Source of the DNA: Salinimicrobium marinum | GTDB taxonomy: Bacteria > Bacteroidota > Bacteroidia > Flavobacteriales > Flavobacteriaceae | Assembly (NCBI RefSeq): GCF_014651535.1 | Contig: NZ_BMXB01000005.1 | Coordinates: 62,001-126,000, forward strand | Direction of reading: 5' to 3' | DNA: 64,000 bases | In this document: in pieces, positions 53,857-62,669 of the stretch | Layout: every line of letters begins with the position of its first letter | Position numbering within the stretch: position 1 is the stretch's first letter | The notes under the pieces: generated by a model | Told to the model about the DNA's origin: nothing | The model's database searches: none | The model's input: the letters and a program-made list of their open reading frames with translations, nothing else | Program-made: the position numbers and the translations under genes

Positions 53857-53864
53857 CAAAAATA
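53857..53864 (-). promoter_or_regulatory. Candidate -7 box for the acpP operon
   Basis: TATTTTTG on the minus strand matches TAnnTTTG and lies 30 bases before the acpP ATG. The region is very AT-rich and no clear -33 TTTG stands out. Confidence 0.4.
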
Positions 53865-53974
53865 AAAAACTTTATTTTAAAACCTGTTTTTACTGGAAAA
53901 ATGTGAAGTTAAATTACGTAATTTTCATTTAAACCCTTTAATTTTACTTCCCAATAATTGTTAATACTTCCGGT

Positions 53975-54577
53975 TTGACCAGCACAGCTAACACTTCCCA
54001 AAAAAGAATAGTCATATTTGCTTCCGGCTCCGGAACCAATGCAGAAAATATTATCAGGTATTTTCAGGAAAATAAAAAAGCAGAGGTAAAAGCTGTTTTC
54101 TCCAATAAACGCTCTGCTAAAGTTCTTAAAAGAGCGTACGACCTTGAAGTACAGGCTCTACATTTTGACAGGGTAGCTTTTTATGACACTAATGAAGTGC
54201 TGAATGTTTTAAAGGATATGGATCCCGATTTGATCGTTCTCGCCGGATTCCTCTGGGTTTTCCCAAAAAAGATCCTGAAAGAGTTCCCCGATAAGGTAAT
54301 TAACATCCACCCTGCCCTGCTCCCTAAATACGGCGGAAAAGGAATGTATGGGATGAATGTGCACCAGGCAGTTTTTAATTCCAAAGATGCCGAAACAGGA
54401 ATTTCCATTCATTATGTCAACGAAAGATACGACGAAGGAAAAACAATTTTCCAGACCTCAACACCCATATCACCCCAAGACACCGCCGAGGAAATCGCCC
54501 ATAAGATCCATAAGCTGGAATACCAACATTTCCCGAAAGTAATCGAGCAACTGCTTTTTCCTTCCCGTAATGATTGA
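53975..54577 (+). CDS. purN: Phosphoribosylglycinamide formyltransferase
   Basis: Transfers formyl from 10-formyl-THF to GAR in purine synthesis. The open frame contains no ATG before the conserved start of the fold (RIVIFASGSGTNAENI); a TTG at 53975 is the best initiator and gives 200 residues with a short polar extension. Motifs are the phosphate loop GSGTNAE, LAGFLWVFPKKIL, NIHPALLPKYGG with the catalytic Asn-His pair, and ETGISIHYVNERYDEG with the Asp. The end overlaps rnhA by 8 bases. Confidence 0.92.
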   Translation: MTSTANTSQKRIVIFASGSGTNAENIIRYFQENKKAEVKAVFSNKRSAKVLKRAYDLEVQALHFDRVAFYDTNEVLNVLKDMDPDLIVLAGFLWVFPKKILKEFPDKVINIHPALLPKYGGKGMYGMNVHQAVFNSKDAETGISIHYVNERYDEGKTIFQTSTPISPQDTAEEIAHKIHKLEYQHFPKVIEQLLFPSRND

Positions 54578-55055
54578 TCCGCAGGTACACGTGTATACAG
54601 ATGGGGCTGCCAGGGGAAATCCCGGCCCAGGTGGTTACGGTATTGTAATGGAATGGGTAGGCAAACCCTACAAAAAGGAGTTTTCCAAAGGTTATAAACA
54701 CACCACCAATAATCGTATGGAGCTGTTAGCCGTGATTGATGCTTTAAAAAAGCTCAGAAATCCGGGAACTTCTGTATTGGTCTTTACAGATTCAAAATAT
54801 GTAGTAGACTCTGTTCAAAAAGGATGGGTATTCAATTGGGAAAAGAAAGGCTTCAAAGACAGGAAGAATATTGACCTCTGGAAAGAATTTTTAAAGGAAT
54901 ACCGGAAACACAAGGTGCATTTTAAATGGATAAAAGGCCATAACAATCATCCCCAGAACGAACGCTGTGATGCGCTTGCAGTAGCTGCTTCAAAGGCTAA
55001 AAGACTCCTGCTGGATGAAGGCTTTGAATCTGAAGGAGGAAGTCTCTTTAATTGA
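54570..55055 (+). CDS. rnhA: Ribonuclease HI
   Basis: Cuts RNA in RNA-DNA hybrids. The catalytic Asp-Glu-Asp-Asp set is visible: YTDGAARGNPGPGGYG near 9-24, NRMELLAVIDAL near 47-58, FTDSKYVVDSV near 72-82 and NERCDALAVAA near 130. At 161 residues it is a complete, single-domain enzyme with the basic handle region (KKGFKDRKNIDLWKEF). It overlaps purN by 8 bases. Confidence 0.96.
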   Translation: MIDPQVHVYTDGAARGNPGPGGYGIVMEWVGKPYKKEFSKGYKHTTNNRMELLAVIDALKKLRNPGTSVLVFTDSKYVVDSVQKGWVFNWEKKGFKDRKNIDLWKEFLKEYRKHKVHFKWIKGHNNHPQNERCDALAVAASKAKRLLLDEGFESEGGSLFN

Positions 55056-55159
55056 AAATACTTGCTGACTAACAGGAGTAATCCAACAGCTACTTCACCC
55101 TTTTAAACTATGGCTTCAGTTTTTCAGATTTTATAACTCAACTACCTTTCAAGTTTCCT

Positions 55160-55167
55160 TATATTTG
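55160..55167 (+). promoter_or_regulatory. Candidate -7 box for the PfkB-family gene
   Basis: TATATTTG matches TAnnTTTG and ends 23 bases before the ATG at 55191. No -33 partner is convincing. Confidence 0.5.
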
Positions 55168-55190
55168 CACCTCATTTCTTAAAAATACAT

Positions 55191-56114
55191 ATGAGTAAAT
55201 TATTAATAGTGGGAACAGTGGCTTTTGATGCTATTGAAACCCCTTTTGGTAAAACAGATAAAATATTAGGTGGTGCAGCTACCTACATTGGACTTTCGGC
55301 TTCTCAATTTGATGTTGAGAGCGCAATAGTGTCAGTTGTAGGAGAAGATTTTCCGCAGGAATACCTTGATATTTTCAGAAAAAGGAACATAGATATTTCA
55401 GGCACTGAAATAGTGAAAGGTGGAAAAACTTTCTTCTGGAGCGGAAAATACCACAACGACCTCAATTCCAGAGATACCTTAGATACACAGTTAAATGTGC
55501 TGGCAGATTTTAACCCCGTTGTACCGGAAGGTTTTAAATCTCCTGATATTGTAATGCTTGGAAACCTGCATCCCATGGTACAATTGAGCGTCCTGGAACA
55601 ACTGGAACGTCCCAAACTTGTAGTTCTCGACACCATGAATTTTTGGATGGACAATACCTGGGATGATCTTTTGAAAGTAATTGCTAAAGTAGATGTGGTT
55701 ACTATTAATGATGAAGAGGCAAGACAACTAACCAACGAACATTCTTTGGTAAGGGCAGCACGAAAAATTGCGGAAATGGGACCAAAATATGTGGTTATTA
55801 AAAAAGGGGAACATGGAGCTCTTTTATTCCATGATGAGCAAATTTTCTTTGCCCCGGCTTTACCGTTGGAAGAAGTGTTTGACCCAACAGGAGCAGGAGA
55901 TACTTTTGCCGGTGGCTTTACCGGATATCTTGCCCATACCGGTGATCTTTCATTCAAGAACATGAAAAATGCTGTTATTTATGGATCCAATCTCGCTTCT
56001 TTTTGTGTAGAAAAATTCGGTACAGAAAGAATGCAGGAATTGACCAAAGAAGATGTACATCAACGCCTGGAAGATTTCAAATCTTTAACCCAGTTCCAGA
56101 TTAAATTAACATAA
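55191..56114 (+). CDS. PfkB-family carbohydrate kinase
   Basis: A 307-residue ribokinase-fold kinase. The N-terminal GGAATYIGLSASQF (substrate-side Gly motif) is near 27-40, and the ATP/anion-hole motif DPTGAGDTFAGGF with the catalytic Asp is near 230-242. Substrates in the family include ribose, adenosine and other sugars; nothing here decides between them. It is followed by its own terminator and then by the PurF-like gene, which suggests a nucleoside or phosphoribosyl role, but this is inference. Confidence 0.9.
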   Translation: MSKLLIVGTVAFDAIETPFGKTDKILGGAATYIGLSASQFDVESAIVSVVGEDFPQEYLDIFRKRNIDISGTEIVKGGKTFFWSGKYHNDLNSRDTLDTQLNVLADFNPVVPEGFKSPDIVMLGNLHPMVQLSVLEQLERPKLVVLDTMNFWMDNTWDDLLKVIAKVDVVTINDEEARQLTNEHSLVRAARKIAEMGPKYVVIKKGEHGALLFHDEQIFFAPALPLEEVFDPTGAGDTFAGGFTGYLAHTGDLSFKNMKNAVIYGSNLASFCVEKFGTERMQELTKEDVHQRLEDFKSLTQFQIKLT

Positions 56115-56115
56115 C

Positions 56116-56140
56116 GCCCTGTAATTTCAGGGCTTTTTTT
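56116..56140 (+). terminator. Rho-independent terminator after the PfkB-family gene
   Basis: GCCCTG-TAATTT-CAGGGC followed by TTTTTTT, starting 2 bases after the stop codon. Strong by stem and T-run; the next gene begins 36 bases later and so has its own promoter or depends on read-through. Confidence 0.9.
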
Positions 56141-56175
56141 GTGACAAACAAATCTTTATCCCAAGAAGGAATTTT

Positions 56176-58074
56176 ATGAGTGACGCTATTAAACACGAAT
56201 GTGGAATTGCCCAGCTAAGGCTGTTAAAACCGCTCGAATACTACAAAAAAAAATACGGCACTGCCTTTTATGGAGTGAACAAGATGTATTTGATGATGGA
56301 GAAACAGCACAACCGCGGACAGGATGGTGCTGGTTTTGCAAGTATTAAATTAAATACCACTCCCGGAGACCGCTATATTAGTCGGGTAAGATCTAATGCC
56401 GCCCAACCTATTCAGGATATTTTCGCACAAATCAATGCAAGGATCAACGAAGAAATAAATCTTCATCCTGAATTTGCAGATGATGTCGCTCTTCAGAAAA
56501 AACATATCCCATACATTGGAGAATTGTTTCTGGGTCATGTACGCTACGGAACTTTTGGAAAAAACAGCGTAGAAGCTGTTCACCCTTTTCTACGCCAGAA
56601 TAACTGGATGCACCGTAACCTCATCGTCGCCGGAAACTTTAATATGACCAATGTACATCAACTCTTCAACGGATTGGTGGAGCTGGGTCAGCATCCTAAA
56701 GAGAAAGCCGATACAGTTACCGTAATGGAAAAAATAGGGCATTTTCTGGATGATGAAGTAAGAAAATTATACAAGAAACTTAAAAAGGAAGGTTACAGCA
56801 AAGTAGAAGCTTCACCTCTTATTGCAGAGCAGTTGAATGTTGGGAAAATCCTGAAAAAATCTTCAAAAAACTGGGATGGCGGATATGCCATGGCCGGACT
56901 TCTTGGACATGGGGATTCCTTCGTACTGCGGGATCCTGCAGGAATTCGTCCTGCCTATTACTACAAGGATGATGAAGTGATGGTAGTAGCTTCAGAGCGT
57001 CCTGTAATTCAGACCGTTTTTAATGTGGATTTCAAAGATGTACATGAATTACCTCCCGGGCACGCGATCATCACCAAAAAAAGCGGAGAGGTTCAGATCA
57101 AGAAGATCATTGAGCCACTGGAAAGAAAAGCCTGCTCTTTTGAACGTATTTATTTTTCCCGAGGAAGTGATGCCGAAATATACCAGGAGCGAAAAAACCT
57201 TGGTAAATTGCTGATGCCCGATGTTTTAAAAGCCATTGATCACGACACCGTCAATACCGTATTTTCATACATTCCCAATACTGCTGAAACCTCCTTCTAC
57301 GGAATGGTGGAAGCAGCACAGGATGAACTTAATAAACAAAAAAACGATACCATTCTTGCTGAAAGGGAAAGCCTTACAGATGCCCGGCTTCAGGAAATCC
57401 TGGCACACAGGCTAAGGACCGAAAAAATTGCCATAAAAGATGTGAAGCTGCGTACGTTTATTACTGAAGACAGCAGCAGGGACGACCTCGTAGCGCACGT
57501 TTACGATGTGACTTACGGAGTGGTGAAGCCCGAAGACAATCTGGTAATTATTGATGACAGTATTGTTCGCGGAACAACCCTAAAGAAGAGTATCATCAAA
57601 ATGATGGACCGGCTCAACCCGAAACAGATCGTTGTAGTATCTTCTGCCCCTCAGATTCGTTATCCCGATTGCTATGGGATTGACATGGCAAGGCTAGAAG
57701 ACCTTGTTGCCTTTAGAGCCGCACTAGAACTTCTGGAAGAAAACGGAAAATCGGGTGTCATTGAAGAAGTTTACAAAAAATGTCTTGAGCAGGTTCATTT
57801 GGAGGATAATGAAGTAAAAAACTTTGTAAAAGAAATATATGCACCTTTTTCAGCACAACAGATCTCAGATAAGATTGCCGATCTTTTAAGCGAAGAAAGT
57901 GTAAAAGCCGAAGTAAAGATCATCTACCAATCTGTTGAAAACCTTCACCAGGCATGTCCCGATAATCTGGGTGACTGGTATTTCACAGGAAATTACCCCA
58001 CTTTTGGAGGTAATAGAGTGGTTAACAGGGCTTTTATCAACTTCTTTGAAGGGAATAAAGACCGGGCATATTAA
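56176..58074 (+). CDS. Amidophosphoribosyltransferase-like protein, long divergent form
   Basis: A 632-residue relative of PurF, which makes phosphoribosylamine from PRPP and glutamine. The glutaminase nucleophile would be Cys9 (HECGIAQ) after removal of 8 residues; the Ntn features NRGQDGAGFAS (46-56), GHVRYGTFG (120-128) and LRDPAGIRPAYYY (251-263) remain. The PRPP motif VIIDDSIVRGTTL is at 457-469. Compared with the usual 470-510 residues it has insertions at about 80-118 and 385-430, and the C-terminal CxxC that binds an iron-sulfur cluster in B. subtilis PurF is reduced to ACPDN (594). A second, canonical purF may exist elsewhere, so its exact role is uncertain. Confidence 0.85.
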   Translation: MSDAIKHECGIAQLRLLKPLEYYKKKYGTAFYGVNKMYLMMEKQHNRGQDGAGFASIKLNTTPGDRYISRVRSNAAQPIQDIFAQINARINEEINLHPEFADDVALQKKHIPYIGELFLGHVRYGTFGKNSVEAVHPFLRQNNWMHRNLIVAGNFNMTNVHQLFNGLVELGQHPKEKADTVTVMEKIGHFLDDEVRKLYKKLKKEGYSKVEASPLIAEQLNVGKILKKSSKNWDGGYAMAGLLGHGDSFVLRDPAGIRPAYYYKDDEVMVVASERPVIQTVFNVDFKDVHELPPGHAIITKKSGEVQIKKIIEPLERKACSFERIYFSRGSDAEIYQERKNLGKLLMPDVLKAIDHDTVNTVFSYIPNTAETSFYGMVEAAQDELNKQKNDTILAERESLTDARLQEILAHRLRTEKIAIKDVKLRTFITEDSSRDDLVAHVYDVTYGVVKPEDNLVIIDDSIVRGTTLKKSIIKMMDRLNPKQIVVVSSAPQIRYPDCYGIDMARLEDLVAFRAALELLEENGKSGVIEEVYKKCLEQVHLEDNEVKNFVKEIYAPFSAQQISDKIADLLSEESVKAEVKIIYQSVENLHQACPDNLGDWYFTGNYPTFGGNRVVNRAFINFFEGNKDRAY

Positions 58075-58229
58075 AATTTTATGATTGCATTTCGGACAAC
58101 CTCAAGGACCAATGTGCATTTCGTCTAGTATACAGGTAGTTTATCTAAAAAAAGAGACGAGCTGATTTATATTATCTACTTTAGCTGAGCCATAACATAA
58201 GTAGGTTAAGTTCATGGTAGATTTGGGGC

Positions 58230-58262
58230 AAAAAAGGTGGAGCTATCCACCTTTTTTATTTT
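58230..58262 (+). terminator. Rho-independent terminator downstream of the PurF-like gene
   Basis: AAAAAAGGTGG-AGCTAT-CCACCTTTTTT gives an 11-bp stem ending in TTTTTTATTTT. It lies about 155 bases after the stop codon, so the mRNA would carry a long 3' part in which nothing else is recognised. Confidence 0.85.
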
Positions 58263-58580
58263 CTATACTTCTCATATTGAAGCTTCTATCCTTCCTATTG
58301 CCCTTCACACTATTACAACAGCTTCTGAAATTCACATAAGTAGCAAACTGAATTTTTTAAGGTCTGTACTCTTTCAGTACTCTACTCAGAATGAAGCCAT
58401 TTTACTTTTATAAGATAACGATATAGCAGTTTTTCTCTCTAAAACACTTGTGCAGCATTTAATTGCGTGCTAACTTTCCACTACCAGTTCTCAAAGCCCT
58501 AACGTAGAAAAAACATAGGTTTTAGAGGAAAAAATTATAATATTTTCCAGGAGAACAGACGTTTTAACCTATATCATTCC
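58263..58580. other. Non-coding leader region of the AspT-like transporter
   Basis: No gene is seen. Short hairpins are present (GTACT-CTTTC-AGTAC near 58365; GGAAAA and TTTTCC arms at 58527-58548, 33 bases before the ATG). The latter could affect translation of the transporter. No known riboswitch structure is recognised. Confidence 0.35.
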
Positions 58581-60206
58581 ATGACCGATTTCCTGATTGA
58601 CTTTTTGGGCACAGATTATATTGCACTATTCATCATCATAGGAATTGGAATTCAGCTGGGGCGTATCAGGTTTAAGGGAGTATCTTTTGATTCATCGGCA
58701 GTTATTTTTGTAGCAATGCTTTACGGGCATCTACTCCACCTTCAGGAAATAAATTTTGCTCTGCCTCCCATTATTCAGCAGGTAGGCTTGCTGCTGTTCA
58801 TTTTCACAATAGGTATGCAGGCAGGACCTTCTTTTTTTGAAGTTTTGAAAACACAAGGTAGCAAATTGATCCTGCTTGCCATCGTAGCGGTAGCTACGGG
58901 AGCTTTGGTCACAGTCGTTTTCTCTCTTGGATTCGATATTGATTCCCAGATCGCCGCAGGTCTTTTCACCGGTGCCTTGACCAGTACTCCGGGTTTGGCC
59001 GCAGCCATAGAAGCCACGCAGTCACCCCTGGCCTCCATAGGGTACGGGATCGCCTATCCGTTTGGAGTGATTGGAGTGATCCTTTTTGTAAAACTTGCTC
59101 CAAAAATGCTCCGGGCTAAGCTCGCCAAAGAGGAAGAAAAATTCCTTTCGGAAGCAAGAATGAATACTTCAGAAGTTATCAATCGGAATTTTATCATCAC
59201 CAATGACAATGTAGACGGAAAATCTCTTAAAGACCTGGACATCAGGATGATGACCAAAGCCAATATTTCCCGTATTATGCGACCCGATGAAGTTTCGGTA
59301 CCGGCAACTGCAGAAGCCATTTTACGCAAAGGAGATCTGGTAAAAGCTGTAGGCACCGAGGAAGCTCTTAAAAGAGTTGAAGTGCTACTGGGAAAAATAA
59401 CTGATAAAGAAATTACTCCAAGCGGACTTTATGATGTGAGGTGGTATGTGATATCAAGATATAAAGTAGTGAACAAAACACTGGGGGAATTAAACCTGCA
59501 GGACAATTATAAAGCAACTGTCACCCGCATACGCAGGGCAGGGATCGACCTGCCGGCACGCCCCTCTCTTAAATTGCGATTTGGAGACAGGCTGCTTATC
59601 TCTTCCAGCACCGGAAATGTAAACTCGCTTTCCTCTCTTTTTGGAGACAGTATGAAAGATGTGGAAACCACCAGTTTTCTTCCTGTAGCTCTGGGAATAG
59701 TGGTAGGCCTCCTGCTGGGCGCAATAGAAATCCCTCTTCCGGGAGGCGGATCGTTCTCCCTGGGAATTACGGGTGGAGTTTTAATAGCCGCCCTTGTACT
59801 TAGCAGAATCGGAAAAACAGGATCGGTTATCTGGAATTTACCGGTCACGGGAAACCTTATCCTCCGGCAACTCGGACTTCTTCTCTTCCTGACCCCTGTA
59901 GGCCTTAGTGCCGGAAGTCAGGTGGGCGTGACGATACAGGAATATGGATTCAGTCTTTTTGGAATTGCTGCGGGAATCACTTTAATTCCCATGATCGTGG
60001 TTGTGATCCTTGGCCGCTACTTTATGAACGTGAATTTATTCTCTCTTTTAGGAGCTCTCACCGGCGGTATGACAAGTACCCCGGGATTGAGTGCTGTAGA
60101 TTCCATGACCACCACAGGAGGCCCTCAAATAGCCTACGCGGCTGTATATCCTTTTGCCCTGGTGTTCATTATTATCTGCACCCAGGTGCTGGCATATATT
60201 CTTTAA
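58581..60206 (+). CDS. AspT/YidE-type membrane transporter with TrkA-C domains
   Basis: A 541-residue inner-membrane protein of the aspartate:alanine exchanger family. It has two membrane halves of five to six helices (about 1-165 and 365-541), each ending with a GALTSTPGLAA or GALTGGMTSTPGLSAV motif, and between them a soluble part with two TrkA-C-like domains (about 195-275 and 280-365), which usually bind small ligands and gate transport. The substrate may be a dicarboxylate or amino acid. It is convergent with the sodium-pump cluster. Confidence 0.9.
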   Translation: MTDFLIDFLGTDYIALFIIIGIGIQLGRIRFKGVSFDSSAVIFVAMLYGHLLHLQEINFALPPIIQQVGLLLFIFTIGMQAGPSFFEVLKTQGSKLILLAIVAVATGALVTVVFSLGFDIDSQIAAGLFTGALTSTPGLAAAIEATQSPLASIGYGIAYPFGVIGVILFVKLAPKMLRAKLAKEEEKFLSEARMNTSEVINRNFIITNDNVDGKSLKDLDIRMMTKANISRIMRPDEVSVPATAEAILRKGDLVKAVGTEEALKRVEVLLGKITDKEITPSGLYDVRWYVISRYKVVNKTLGELNLQDNYKATVTRIRRAGIDLPARPSLKLRFGDRLLISSSTGNVNSLSSLFGDSMKDVETTSFLPVALGIVVGLLLGAIEIPLPGGGSFSLGITGGVLIAALVLSRIGKTGSVIWNLPVTGNLILRQLGLLLFLTPVGLSAGSQVGVTIQEYGFSLFGIAAGITLIPMIVVVILGRYFMNVNLFSLLGALTGGMTSTPGLSAVDSMTTTGGPQIAYAAVYPFALVFIIICTQVLAYIL

Positions 60207-60387
60207 TACAAGATTCCCAAAAGTTTTTTCTGATCCATCCGAAAAAGATAAAAAATTCAGTCTTCAAAAATAGCTTCTGAATCACAGCGAATCCTTCTTA
60301 TGCTACTACTTCAGAAGTTGTTGAGGTCTTCTGTAAAACCTGATTTCTTAGGAATAATCCTCTTCAGAAAAATTGACAGTTTTGTGC
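60207..60387. other. Intergenic region between converging operons
   Basis: No gene is seen. CAGAAG (60312-60317) and CTTCTG (60328-60333) form a short hairpin that may help terminate both converging transcripts. It leads directly into the palindromic element. Confidence 0.4.
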
Positions 60388-60525
60388 AAAAAAAAGCTGT
60401 CAAAGAAGCGTTTTCACATCCCCGGTATTTATTCAGATCCGATTACATCTGAAGAAAAAACCACCTGATTTCTGACACCTCAAAAGTCAGATTTCAGAAG
60501 GACGTGTTAGAGCTTCTTGACAGCC
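60388..60525. repeat. Palindromic intergenic element, copy B
   Basis: An A-run and GCTGTCAAAGAAGC (60396-60409) at the left face GCTTCTTGACAGC (60512-60524) at the right, inverted with one missing base. Inside, CTGATTTCTGAC faces GTCAGATTTCAG. Total length and end sequences resemble copy A at 23.7 kb. It lies 22 bases beyond the stop of the decarboxylase beta-subunit gene. Confidence 0.65.
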
Positions 60526-60546
60526 ACTGTTTAACATGAACTAAGA

Positions 60547-61800
60547 TCAACTAAGGAAACTCATCATGATACCCGCCGCAACCGCAGAGCCAATCACTCC
60601 GCTCACATTAGGAGCCATGGCATGCATTAGAAGGTGATTTGATGGATCACTCTTCACGCCCTCCATTTGCACTACCCGCGCACTATCGGGAACAGCCGAT
60701 ACTCCGGCCGCACCAATCAGCGGATTGATCTTATTGCCCTCGCTAAGAAACAGGTTCATAATTTTTGCAAAGATGAGCCCACCGGCAGTTGCCAGCACGA
60801 AAGATGCCGCACCCAGCAGGAATATTTTAATTGAGCTGGAAGTCAGGAACACACTAGCCTGCGTAGAAGCACCCACGGTAACTCCCAACAGAATGGTTAC
60901 AATATCGATCATTTTAGTTCTTGCGGTCTCTGCAAGCCTGTCGGTTACTCCACTTTCCTTAAGGATATTTCCGAAAAACAACATTCCTAATAAAGGCATG
61001 GCGGTTGGGGAAATGAATGTGGTGAGCAACAGTGCTATGATTGGAAACAGCATTTTTTCCAACTTAGACACGGCACGGGGCGGCTTCATTCTTATTTTCC
61101 GCTCTTTTTTGGAAACAAGCAGTTTCATGATAGGCGGCTGAATTACCGGTACCAGAGCCATGTAAGAATAGGCAGCAATGGCAATACTACCTATTAACTG
61201 CGGAGCCAGCTTGGCCGATGCAAAGATGGCCGTAGGTCCATCGGCACCACCAATGATGGAAATCGCACCTGCTTCGTGAATTTCAAAACCCAGTGCAACA
61301 GCTCCAATAAAGGTCCCGAATACGCCTATTTGGGCGGCAGCACCTAGCAGCATGAGCTTGGGACTGGAAATGAGGGAAGAGAAATCTGTCATCGCACCTA
61401 TTCCCAAAAATATGAGCGGCGGATAGATCCCCTGGGTGACCCCAAAATATAAATAACTGAGGACAGATCCTTCTTCATAGATCCCCACGCCCACTCCAGG
61501 CTGAAAAGGTATGTTTCCTAAAAGAATACCTGTTCCAATTGGAATAAGCAATAAAGGTTCATAATCATACTTTATAGCCAGGAAAATAAAGAACAGACCC
61601 ACGGCGATCATAATGAGGTTTCCAATACTAGCGTTTGCAAACCCGGTGTAGTCCCAGAATTGTTCCAGTCCTCTTAAAAGTCCGCTACCACTCTCAGAAG
61701 CTTCCGGCACAAGATTTTGAGCCATCAAATTCCCTCCTGCCATCAGCGGAATGAGGTATAAGATGCCCAGTATAACAAAAATGGTGATGAATTTTTTCAC
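60547..61800 (-). CDS. Sodium-translocating decarboxylase beta subunit
   Basis: Integral membrane subunit of the oxaloacetate/methylmalonyl-CoA/glutaconyl-CoA decarboxylase family that couples decarboxylation of carboxybiotin to Na+ export. The start is placed at the GTG at 61800 (reading MKKFITIFVILGIL), because upstream codons of the open frame cover an intergenic hairpin; a TTG at 61857 is the alternative. About 417 residues with nine or more hydrophobic segments. Conserved are GGADGPTAIFASAKLAP with the Asp near 205 and NPLIGAAGVSAVPDSARV near 368, both part of the Na+ path. Confidence 0.9.
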   Translation of the reverse strand: MKKFITIFVILGILYLIPLMAGGNLMAQNLVPEASESGSGLLRGLEQFWDYTGFANASIGNLIMIAVGLFFIFLAIKYDYEPLLLIPIGTGILLGNIPFQPGVGVGIYEEGSVLSYLYFGVTQGIYPPLIFLGIGAMTDFSSLISSPKLMLLGAAAQIGVFGTFIGAVALGFEIHEAGAISIIGGADGPTAIFASAKLAPQLIGSIAIAAYSYMALVPVIQPPIMKLLVSKKERKIRMKPPRAVSKLEKMLFPIIALLLTTFISPTAMPLLGMLFFGNILKESGVTDRLAETARTKMIDIVTILLGVTVGASTQASVFLTSSSIKIFLLGAASFVLATAGGLIFAKIMNLFLSEGNKINPLIGAAGVSAVPDSARVVQMEGVKSDPSNHLLMHAMAPNVSGVIGSAVAAGIMMSFLS

Positions 61801-61821
61801 AATAATAAAATTTAAGATTCC

Positions 61822-61837
61822 GAAGCTTTTCAGCTTC
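61822..61837 (-). other. GAAA-capped stem between carrier and beta-subunit genes
   Basis: GAAGCT-GAAA-AGCTTC on the minus strand, a 6-bp stem with a tetraloop, 21 bases upstream of the GTG start. Such internal stems often set unequal expression of subunits in one mRNA. Confidence 0.4.
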
Positions 61838-61860
61838 TTTGATTCAGTATGAGGCAAACA

Positions 61861-62289
61861 TTAACCTATCACCAGCAGAAGGTCATTTTGAAGCACAGAG
61901 TCTCCTTCTTTTATTTTCAGGTCCTTGATCACACCTGCTTCATCGGCCAGAATATGGTTCTCCATTTTCATCGCCTCCAGGATAAGTAATTCATCCCCTT
62001 TAGCGACGCTGTCCCCTTCTTTCACCTTCAGTTTGAATATACTCCCCGGAAGTGGTGCCAGGACCTGGAAACCTCCCGAAGATTCCAGTTTTTTAATTTG
62101 CCCTTCTCCCGGTTGACGCGCCACTTTTTCCCGCACCAGTTTAGGCGTTTTCATAGGTTTTCTGTTCTCTAGTTGAACTTCCACCTTATATTCTGTTCCA
62201 TTCACCTGAATGGTTGCCACCTCTTCATCAAATTCCTTGAGGTGAACCGAATAGTTGTTCCCGTTTATTTTAAAATCGAACTTTTTCAT
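61861..62289 (-). CDS. Biotin carboxyl carrier protein
   Basis: A 142-residue carrier. The C-terminal biotinyl domain (about 70-142) has the attachment motif LEAMKMENHI with the modified Lys near residue 108. The N-terminal 65 residues (IQVNGTEYKVEVQLE) form the linking beta region found in decarboxylase and propionyl-CoA carboxylase carriers. It carries CO2 between the carboxyltransferase and the membrane beta subunit encoded next to it. Confidence 0.93.
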   Translation of the reverse strand: MKKFDFKINGNNYSVHLKEFDEEVATIQVNGTEYKVEVQLENRKPMKTPKLVREKVARQPGEGQIKKLESSGGFQVLAPLPGSIFKLKVKEGDSVAKGDELLILEAMKMENHILADEAGVIKDLKIKEGDSVLQNDLLLVIG

Positions 62290-62301
62290 TATTATTTGGC
62301 T

Positions 62302-62658
62302 TTACCTTGGGTTATTGTTGACTCCGTAAATTTTTGAGCTCCAGGGGGAATAAGTACGCGAAACCCGTTTTATCGTGATAATGCCACTCTCTTCATCATG
62401 TTGCTCCTTAAAGTAAAGGCTTAATGCCATACCAATAGCAGCACTCACTTCTCCCGAGAGGTACTTTTCACCTTCCGGATCTTTGGAATTATAATTCACT
62501 TTCTTCTCCTTTTTCCTGAACTTAAAATTCAGAAAATTGGGTAGGTTTTTAAAGACAAACACCAGCAGTACCAGCGCTATAAACACCACCGTATATCCTA
62601 CCGCTGTGATGATCCATATTTCTGACCAGTCCACTGCTAAACTTTCTACATCATTCAT
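62302..62658 (-). CDS. OadG-family small membrane subunit
   Basis: A 118-residue protein with one N-terminal membrane helix (about 14-36, ITAVGYTVVFIALVLLVFVF) followed by a soluble charged tail, the layout of sodium-pump decarboxylase gamma subunits. The tail (SGEVSAAIGMALSLYFKEQHDEESG) is also typical. It joins the carrier, beta and carboxyltransferase subunits. It lies 12 bases before the carrier gene and 11 bases after the carboxyltransferase gene. Confidence 0.85.
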   Translation of the reverse strand: MNDVESLAVDWSEIWIITAVGYTVVFIALVLLVFVFKNLPNFLNFKFRKKEKKVNYNSKDPEGEKYLSGEVSAAIGMALSLYFKEQHDEESGIITIKRVSRTYSPWSSKIYGVNNNPR

Positions 62659-62669
62659 ATCTGAAAGGT

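Noticed and set aside
55304-55963. 219-codon minus-strand frame under the PfkB-family gene
   Set aside because: Ser/Thr-rich low-complexity translation opposite a gene with full kinase motifs; a shadow frame.
58075-58580. Possible riboswitch ahead of the AspT-like transporter
   Set aside because: Only short AT-rich hairpins and a normal terminator are present; no known aptamer core is recognisable.
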